Below are positions 6,011-10,195 of a stretch of DNA of 10,195 bases, piece after piece. This DNA comes from Candidatus Eiseniibacteriota bacterium. GTDB lineage: Bacteria; Eisenbacteria; RBG-16-71-46. Positions within the stretch are counted from its first letter, which is position 1, and every line of letters begins with the position of its first letter. The position numbers were made by a program, and so were the translations under genes. The notes under the pieces are model-generated. The model saw only the letters and a program-made list of their open reading frames with translations. It searched no databases and was not told where the DNA came from. The stretch lies in the NCBI GenBank assembly GCA_005893365.1, contig VBPB01000148.1, positions 1 through 10,195 on the forward strand, given 5' to 3'.

Positions 6011-8335
6011 ATGACCTCCTTCCGCCTCCTCGCCACCCTCAATCTGTGCCTCGGGGGATTGGTCTTCCTCCTCGGCATGCTCATCCTGATCGAGAACCCG
6101 CGGCAGCGGCTGAACCGCGTGGTCTCGCTGATGCTGTTCTTCGGCGGCCTCGGCTCGATCCTGGCGGCGCTGAGCTTCCTCGCCGCTGGCCCGGCGGGCG
6201 TGGCGGGCCCCGCCGCCGGCGGCGCCGCCAACGGGCAGGGGTCGGTGCAGGGCATCTCGTACCTGTGGGAGTTCTTCTTCCCGACCCTGTTCCTGTTCGC
6301 GAGCATCTTCCCCGAGGAACGGGCGTTCACGCGCCGCGGCGCCGGGATTCCCTGGCTGCGATGGGGGCCCAGCTTCACCACGCTGGTGTTCGCACCCCAC
6401 GTGTTCCACTTCATCCTGGCGTTCGTGTTCGCGCTGGTGCCGCCCTCGTTCAAGCTGACCGTGCCCGACACCCTGCGCGTGCTGGCCCCGATCGCCGAGC
6501 TGGTCAGCCTGGCGCTGGGGCTGTTCGTGGCCATCCACCGGGCGCTGTTCTCGCTGGTCAACCTGGGCTTCGGCGTGGCGGCGGTGGTGCTGCTCGCGGG
6601 CAGCTACCGTCGCGCCCGGGCGCGGCGCCTGCGCCAGCAGCTGCGCGTGATCGGCTTCGGGCTCGCCTCGTGCCTGCTGCTCTACAGCGGGGCGTCGCTG
6701 CTCCCGACGCTGCTCGATCTGTCGATCTCGGAGTGGGCGCGTTCGGCGCTCACGATCGCCGCCCTCACGGTCGGCTCGAGCTCGATCGCCTACGCGATGG
6801 TCCGGCACAAGTTCCTCGACGCCAAGCTGCTCGCGCGGCGCGGCATCCTCTACGGCGTCGCCTCGGCGGCGCTGGTCGGGGTCTACCTGACGGTGGTGGT
6901 CCAGCTCAACCACCTGCTCACCCAGATCTCGGGCGTGGACGCGCGGGTCATCGAGCCGGTGTTCCTGATCGTGGCCCTGATCGTCTTCCAGCCGGCGATC
7001 GCCTGGCTCGAGGACGTCCTCGACCGGCTGTTCCTGCGCGATCCCGGGGACTATCGCAACGTGCTCCGGAATCTCGGGCGCGAGCTGCAGACCACCATCG
7101 AGCTGGAGGACCTGCTCACGCGCTCCATCCGCACCATCGCGGAGGCGCTGCTGCTGCGCAATGCCTACCTGGTGGCCCTGCCGCGCGGGGGTGTCGAGGT
7201 GCGGACCGGCGCCGGCCCCGAGCCCACGCCCGCCGAGGCGGCGATGTTGCGCGAGCTGCTGCTGCGCCTGCCGCACAACGCCGACAGCTTCCGCATGACC
7301 GACCCGGTCCAAGGGCTCACCCTCGCCGACCGCGGCCTGGTGGTGGGGCGCCTCGGCGTCTCGGTCATCCTGCCGCTGCGCTCGCGGGGCGAGACCGTGG
7401 GGGGACTGCTGCTGGGGCAGAAGCTGACCGACACCGACTTCACCTCCGAGGACGTGAACCTGTTCTCGACGCTGGCGGGGCAGATATCGGTCTCGCTCCA
7501 GAACGCGCTGCTGGTGCGCGAGCGCGTGCAGGTGGTGCGCATCGAGGAGGAGCTGCGCCTCGCCCGGCAGATCCAGCGCTCGTTCCTGCACGTGGAGTTC
7601 CCGGCGACCCCGGGCTTCGACGTCCATGCGGTCAACATCCCGTCCAAGGAGGTCGGGGGGGACTTCTACGACCTGGTCCCGGCCGGCGACGGGGGGTTCG
7701 TGCTGGCCATCGCCGACGTCGCCGGCAAGGGCGTGCCCGCGGCCCTGCTCTCCTCGATGCTCCAGGCGTCGTTGCGCACGCAGGCCGGCTCGATCGCGTC
7801 GGTGGCGGAGATCCTGCGCAACATCAACTCGCTGGTCTACCGGGCCACCGCCATCCACCAGTTCGCCACGTTCTTCATCGCCCGCATCGAGCACGACCCG
7901 GTGCGCATGACCTTCTCGAACGCCGGTCACAACTACCCGATGGTCCTGCGCCGCGGCCACGAACCGGTGTTCCTGCAGCGCGGCGGCATCGTACTGGGTG
8001 TCATGGACGGGGCGCGGTACGAGGAGGGGGACCTGAGCCTGCGGGCCGGGGACCTGGTGGTGCTCTACACCGACGGCGTGAGCGAGGCCGTCGACCGCGC
8101 CGGCGAGTTCTACGGCGACGACCGGCTGTGCGAGATGGTCCGCGGGTTGCCGCACGACCTCTCGGCGCGCGAGGTGATCGAGCGCATCCTGGCCGCCTTG
8201 CGCGGCTTCCTCGACGGCGAGGAGGCGCGCGACGACGTCACGGTGATGGCGGTCCGGGTGCTGGAGCCCGGCCACATGCCGCGGCGCGAGACGGTGGAGC
8301 CGGTGGTCGACGAGCGCCAGCCGCTGGGTGCCTAG
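6011..8335 (+). CDS. Membrane-anchored GAF-PP2C serine/threonine phosphatase (RsbU/SpoIIE type)
   Basis: 774 aa, four parts. Residues 1-335 are a polytopic sensor with about ten hydrophobic segments (roughly 7-28, 38-60, 84-100, 120-143, 157-175, 180-198, 212-236, 243-264, 279-299, 314-333). The last ones, with VRHKFLDAKLLARRGILYG and FQPAIAWLEDVLDRLF, resemble the membrane input domain seen ahead of GAF in many histidine kinases. A GAF domain spans about 355-500. Residues 500-528 are a charged heptad-like linker (ERVQVVRIEEELRLARQIQRS), the coiled coil typical of RsbU-like proteins. PP2C runs 530-765 with all metal ligands: GGDFYD (Asp551, Asp554), ADVAGKG (Asp569), NAGHNYP, TDG (Asp688) and DDVTV (Asp741-742). 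Such enzymes usually dephosphorylate an STAS anti-anti-sigma protein in partner switching; none is encoded here. The signal sensed is unknown. No Shine-Dalgarno sequence precedes ATG 6011. It follows queF by 53 bp and converges on the dehydrogenase gene. Confidence 0.95.
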   Translation: MTSFRLLATLNLCLGGLVFLLGMLILIENPRQRLNRVVSLMLFFGGLGSILAALSFLAAGPAGVAGPAAGGAANGQGSVQGISYLWEFFFPTLFLFASIFPEERAFTRRGAGIPWLRWGPSFTTLVFAPHVFHFILAFVFALVPPSFKLTVPDTLRVLAPIAELVSLALGLFVAIHRALFSLVNLGFGVAAVVLLAGSYRRARARRLRQQLRVIGFGLASCLLLYSGASLLPTLLDLSISEWARSALTIAALTVGSSSIAYAMVRHKFLDAKLLARRGILYGVASAALVGVYLTVVVQLNHLLTQISGVDARVIEPVFLIVALIVFQPAIAWLEDVLDRLFLRDPGDYRNVLRNLGRELQTTIELEDLLTRSIRTIAEALLLRNAYLVALPRGGVEVRTGAGPEPTPAEAAMLRELLLRLPHNADSFRMTDPVQGLTLADRGLVVGRLGVSVILPLRSRGETVGGLLLGQKLTDTDFTSEDVNLFSTLAGQISVSLQNALLVRERVQVVRIEEELRLARQIQRSFLHVEFPATPGFDVHAVNIPSKEVGGDFYDLVPAGDGGFVLAIADVAGKGVPAALLSSMLQASLRTQAGSIASVAEILRNINSLVYRATAIHQFATFFIARIEHDPVRMTFSNAGHNYPMVLRRGHEPVFLQRGGIVLGVMDGARYEEGDLSLRAGDLVVLYTDGVSEAVDRAGEFYGDDRLCEMVRGLPHDLSAREVIERILAALRGFLDGEEARDDVTVMAVRVLEPGHMPRRETVEPVVDERQPLGA

Positions 8336-8344
8336 GCCTTAGGC
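8330..8344. other. Short inverted repeat spanning two convergent stop codons
   Basis: GCCTA-GGCCT-TAGGC is a 5-bp stem with a 5-base loop. The left arm contains most of the TAG of the phosphatase gene and the right arm abuts the TAG of the minus-strand dehydrogenase gene, leaving 8 bp between stops. It is too short and lacks a T-tract to be called a terminator. Confidence 0.2.
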
Positions 8345-9543
8345 TACCGGCGACCGCGCGGCGCCTCGCCCGCCCACGCCAGCCGGAAGACGTCACCCCC
8401 CTGCGAGCAGACGTAGAGCTCCCCCGCCGCGTCCACGCCGAAGGAGGTCACGTTGGAGGCGTGTGCCCCGCGCCACTCGTGGTGGTCGCGGACCACCCCG
8501 TCCTCGAGCTTGAAGCTTCGGATCCAGCCGTGGCAGTAATCCGAATACACGTAATGACCTACGAGGGCCGGGATGGAGGTGCCCCGGTACACGGATCCGC
8601 CCGTGATGGAACATCCCTCCCCATGCCCGTACTCGACCACGGGCGGCACCCGCCCGGCCGTCTGGCAGTGCTCCCCGCGGAAGCAATGACTGCCCTCCAT
8701 GATGTTCCAGCCGTAGTCGAGGCCCGCGGCCCGCGCCGGCACCGCGTCCACCTCCTCCCACCGGTCCTGCCCGACATCGGCCACATAGAGCAACCGGCTC
8801 GGCGGGTCGAAGCAGAAGCGCCAGGGATTGCGCAGGCCGTAGGCCCAGATCTCACCCCGCGCGCCGCCGCGGCCGACGAACGGGTTGTCGCGCGGCACGC
8901 GGTAGGGATCACCGTGGTCCACATCGAGTCGCAGCAGCTTGCCCAGCAACGTGCCGAGCTTCTGGCCGTTGCCGAACGGGTCCCCGCCGGCGCCGCCGTC
9001 GCCCATCCCCACGAACAGCATGCCGTCCGGCCCGAACCTCACCAGGCCGCCGTTGTGGTTGGCGAACGGCTGGCCGATCTCGAGGATCTCATGAGCCGTG
9101 GCGGGGTCCGCGCGGTCCGGGTCGCCGCTCACGGTGAAGCGCACGATCCGGGTGTCGCCGTTCAGATCCGTGTAGTCCACGAACATGAACCCGTTGGTCG
9201 CGTAGTGCGGGTGGAAAGCCACACTCAGCAGCCCGCGCTCGCCGCCGCTGCGCACCCGGTCGGTGAGGTCGAGGAACGGGGCCGGCAGCAGCCGCCCGTC
9301 CTTGATGATGCGGATGCGCCCGGGCTGCTCGACGACGAACAGACGCGGATCGCCGGGCGGTGCGGTGAGGTCGAGCGGCTGGTCCAGCCCGGTCGCCACC
9401 CGTTGCAGGACGAGTCCGGTGGCGGAGGTGGGCGCAGGGGTGGCGGCGGTGGCGCGGGGCGCGGGGGCGGCGCAGGCGAGCAGGCAGAGCAGCGGGAGCA
9501 AGGGGACGACCGCGAGCAGGGGGAGCGGGGTACCACGCCTCAT
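8344..9543 (-). CDS. PQQ-dependent sugar dehydrogenase (glucose/sorbosone dehydrogenase family), lipoprotein
   Basis: Predicted PQQ-linked aldose dehydrogenase of the soluble-GDH/YliI six-bladed propeller family, oxidising sugars at the outside of the inner membrane or under the outer membrane. 399 aa. Residues 1-23 are a lipoprotein signal (MRRG, Leu-rich core) ending in LLAC with lipid Cys24. Family landmarks in order: GLDQPLDL, GERGLLSVAFHP (101-112), HNGG with the expected catalytic His163 followed by FGPDG, GDGG, GKLLRLD, YGLRNPWRF (235-243), DVGQDRWEEVD (256-266), YGWN (277-280), SITGGSVYRG (312-321) and YVYSDYCHG. Cys287, Cys293, Cys311 and Cys337 could form disulfides in the envelope. 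The start ATG 9543 is favoured over an in-frame upstream start at 9591 by GGAGGT at 9548-9553 and by the signal peptide. Substrate and electron acceptor cannot be read from sequence. It is monocistronic here and converges on the phosphatase gene. Confidence 0.95.
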   Translation of the reverse strand: MRRGTPLPLLAVVPLLPLLCLLACAAPAPRATAATPAPTSATGLVLQRVATGLDQPLDLTAPPGDPRLFVVEQPGRIRIIKDGRLLPAPFLDLTDRVRSGGERGLLSVAFHPHYATNGFMFVDYTDLNGDTRIVRFTVSGDPDRADPATAHEILEIGQPFANHNGGLVRFGPDGMLFVGMGDGGAGGDPFGNGQKLGTLLGKLLRLDVDHGDPYRVPRDNPFVGRGGARGEIWAYGLRNPWRFCFDPPSRLLYVADVGQDRWEEVDAVPARAAGLDYGWNIMEGSHCFRGEHCQTAGRVPPVVEYGHGEGCSITGGSVYRGTSIPALVGHYVYSDYCHGWIRSFKLEDGVVRDHHEWRGAHASNVTSFGVDAAGELYVCSQGGDVFRLAWAGEAPRGRR

Positions 9544-9663
9544 CACCACCTCCGCATTCGGGAGCCGCGGCCGCGCCGCGCGGCGATCCACTTACCAGGA
9601 CGCTCGGGCCGGCCGGATGTTATCTTCCGCCGCGGGAGCGCCACAACCGGAGGCCTGAGCGCG
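9544..9663. promoter_or_regulatory. Divergent promoter region between the dehydrogenase and release-factor-like genes
   Basis: Plus strand: TGT-TATCTT (9618-9626) is an extended -10 match, giving a start near 9633 and a leader of about 31 nt with GGAGG at 9649-9653. Minus strand: TTGTGG (9641-9646) and TAACAT (9617-9622) are 18 bp apart, a fair -35/-10 pair for the dehydrogenase with a leader of about 67 nt. The two -10 candidates overlap, so the two directions might compete. Confidence 0.35.
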
Positions 9664-10005
9664 ATGCCCCTGGCCGAGCACCTCAAGCGCCTGCTCAAGG
9701 ACTGCGATGTCGAGCCGTACAAGTCGTCGGGGCCCGGCGGGCAGAAGAAGAACAAGACCGAATCGAGCGTGCGCATCCGCCACCGGCCGACCGGTCTGGT
9801 CCGCATCGCCACCGAGAGCCGGTCGCAGGCGCGCAACCGGCTGACCGCCCTCGAGCGCCTCCACGCGGTCCTCGCGGCCCGGGCGCGCCGCCGCGTCCCG
9901 CGCATCGCCACCCGGCCGACCGCCGCGGCGCGCCGGCGGCGGGTCGAGACCAAGCAGCACGTCGCGCGCAAGAAGGACCTGCGCCGCTCGCCCGAACCCG
10001 AGTAG
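9664..10005 (+). CDS. Small GGQ release-factor-like protein (probable ribosome-rescue hydrolase)
   Basis: 113 aa. Residues 15-60 match the catalytic domain of class I release factors: SSGPGGQKKNKTESSVRIRH with the GGQ at 25-27 that triggers peptidyl-tRNA hydrolysis, then TGL and a basic helix around SRSQARNR. The stop-codon recognition domain (PxT/SPF region) is absent. The C-terminal third is highly basic (RRRRVE, KQHVARKK), as in rescue factors ArfB/YaeJ and mitochondrial MTRFR, whose tails bind ribosomal RNA. The GGQ neighbourhood (GGQKKNKT) looks more like the MTRFR-type group than ArfB (GGQHVNK); this is from memory. Predicted role: freeing stalled ribosomes or released large subunits. 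ATG 9664 is preceded by GGAGG at 9649-9653, spacing 10, slightly long. The VOC gene follows after 29 bp and may be co-transcribed. Family assignment firm, exact function inferred. Confidence 0.92.
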   Translation: MPLAEHLKRLLKDCDVEPYKSSGPGGQKKNKTESSVRIRHRPTGLVRIATESRSQARNRLTALERLHAVLAARARRRVPRIATRPTAAARRRRVETKQHVARKKDLRRSPEPE

Positions 10006-10034
10006 ACATCCCACCCTCGCCCGGAGGTGTTGTC

Positions 10035-10195
10035 GTGGAGCACGGCTCGGAGGTCCGGTTGTCGAAGGTCGGCTTCATCATGCTCGGCGTGAAGGACGTC
10101 CAGGCGGCGCTGCCGTTCTACCGGGACGTCCTCGGGCTCACGGTCAAGTGGGCCGTGGAGGACCTGGTGTTCCTCGACGCCGGGGGCGTGACCCT
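10035..10195 (+). CDS. Glyoxalase/bleomycin-resistance (VOC) family protein, N-terminal part
   Basis: The first 53 codons are inside the window and the gene runs off the right edge. After a short lead comes VGFIMLGVKDVQAALPFYRDVLGL and then FLDAGGVTL, the typical opening beta-alpha-beta module of VOC proteins, where the pattern FYRDVLGL is diagnostic of the superfamily. VOC members include lyases, dioxygenases and resistance proteins; the visible part does not say which. GTG 10035 has GGAGGT at 10023-10028, spacing 6. A second in-frame start, TTG 10059, also has GGAGGT (10049-10054), so the N-terminus is not certain; the first is the better codon. Probably co-transcribed with the release-factor-like gene 29 bp upstream. 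Confidence 0.85.
   Translation, partial: MEHGSEVRLSKVGFIMLGVKDVQAALPFYRDVLGLTVKWAVEDLVFLDAGGVT

Noticed and set aside
5696..8275. Minus-strand open frame of 859 codons opposite queF and the membrane phosphatase
   Set aside because: Composition is dominated by Gln, Glu, His and Arg, the antisense reading of high-GC codons, while the plus strand carries QueF and PP2C motifs.
6046..10005. Very long plus-strand frame (1319 codons) ending in the GGQ protein, suggesting a giant fusion
   Set aside because: Only the last 113 codons encode recognisable protein; the rest is an out-of-frame or antisense shadow of the phosphatase and dehydrogenase genes. A Shine-Dalgarno site and promoter precede ATG 9664.
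1..10195. CRISPR array, tRNA or rRNA gene, insertion sequence or phage attachment site
   Set aside because: I saw no regularly spaced direct repeats, no tRNA-like cloverleaf ending in CCA, no transposase or integrase motif and no terminal inverted repeats with target duplications.

Overview
The window is about 70% G+C and densely coded on both strands. It looks like a chromosomal segment of a high-GC, Gram-negative-type environmental bacterium. An outer-membrane beta-barrel candidate, a lipoprotein sugar dehydrogenase and the general gene mix suit Methylomirabilota/Rokubacteria, Gemmatimonadota, Acidobacteriota or a related soil lineage. That placement is an impression from protein character, not a phylogenetic result. 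I see no rRNA, tRNA, IS element, integrase, phage gene or CRISPR array.

Layout, left to right. (1) Bases 1-227 are a comparatively AT-rich leader, with a possible tail of an upstream gene, ahead of a ROK-family sugar kinase (228-1166, +). (2) The kinase converges, with 4 bp between stop codons, on a minus-strand group: a 438-aa predicted outer-membrane barrel of an uncharacterised family (1171-2487), the tRNA methylthiotransferase gene miaB (2508-3875) and, 111 bp further upstream, a cytoplasmic GAF-PP2C protein with an eroded phosphatase active site (3987-5288). (3) A 219-bp divergent promoter region leads into plus-strand queF (5508-5957), a GC-rich stem-loop cluster, and a 774-aa membrane-anchored GAF-PP2C phosphatase with intact metal ligands (6011-8335). 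(4) That gene converges, 8 bp apart, on a lipoprotein PQQ-type glucose/sorbosone dehydrogenase (8344-9543, -). (5) A 120-bp divergent promoter region separates it from a small GGQ release-factor-like gene (9664-10005, +), followed 29 bp later by the start of a glyoxalase/VOC-fold gene that leaves the window (10035-10195, +).

Three themes recur. Translation: MiaB modifies A37 of tRNAs, QueF makes the preQ1 precursor of queuosine at position 34, and the GGQ protein probably acts in ribosome rescue. Signalling: two proteins with the same GAF-PP2C core flank queF, one membrane-bound with all canonical acidic residues and one soluble with a TDG-to-SNG change. No RsbV/RsbW-type partner is in the window, so their targets lie elsewhere. 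Sugar metabolism: a ROK kinase and a periplasmic-side sugar dehydrogenase, too far apart to be called one pathway.

Most of the window is recognisable housekeeping and signalling. The parts that merit a second look are the degenerate PP2C paired with an intact one, the uncharacterised barrel family next to miaB, and the apparent near-leaderless starts of the kinase and miaB. I did not find convincing evidence of a wholly new multi-gene system.
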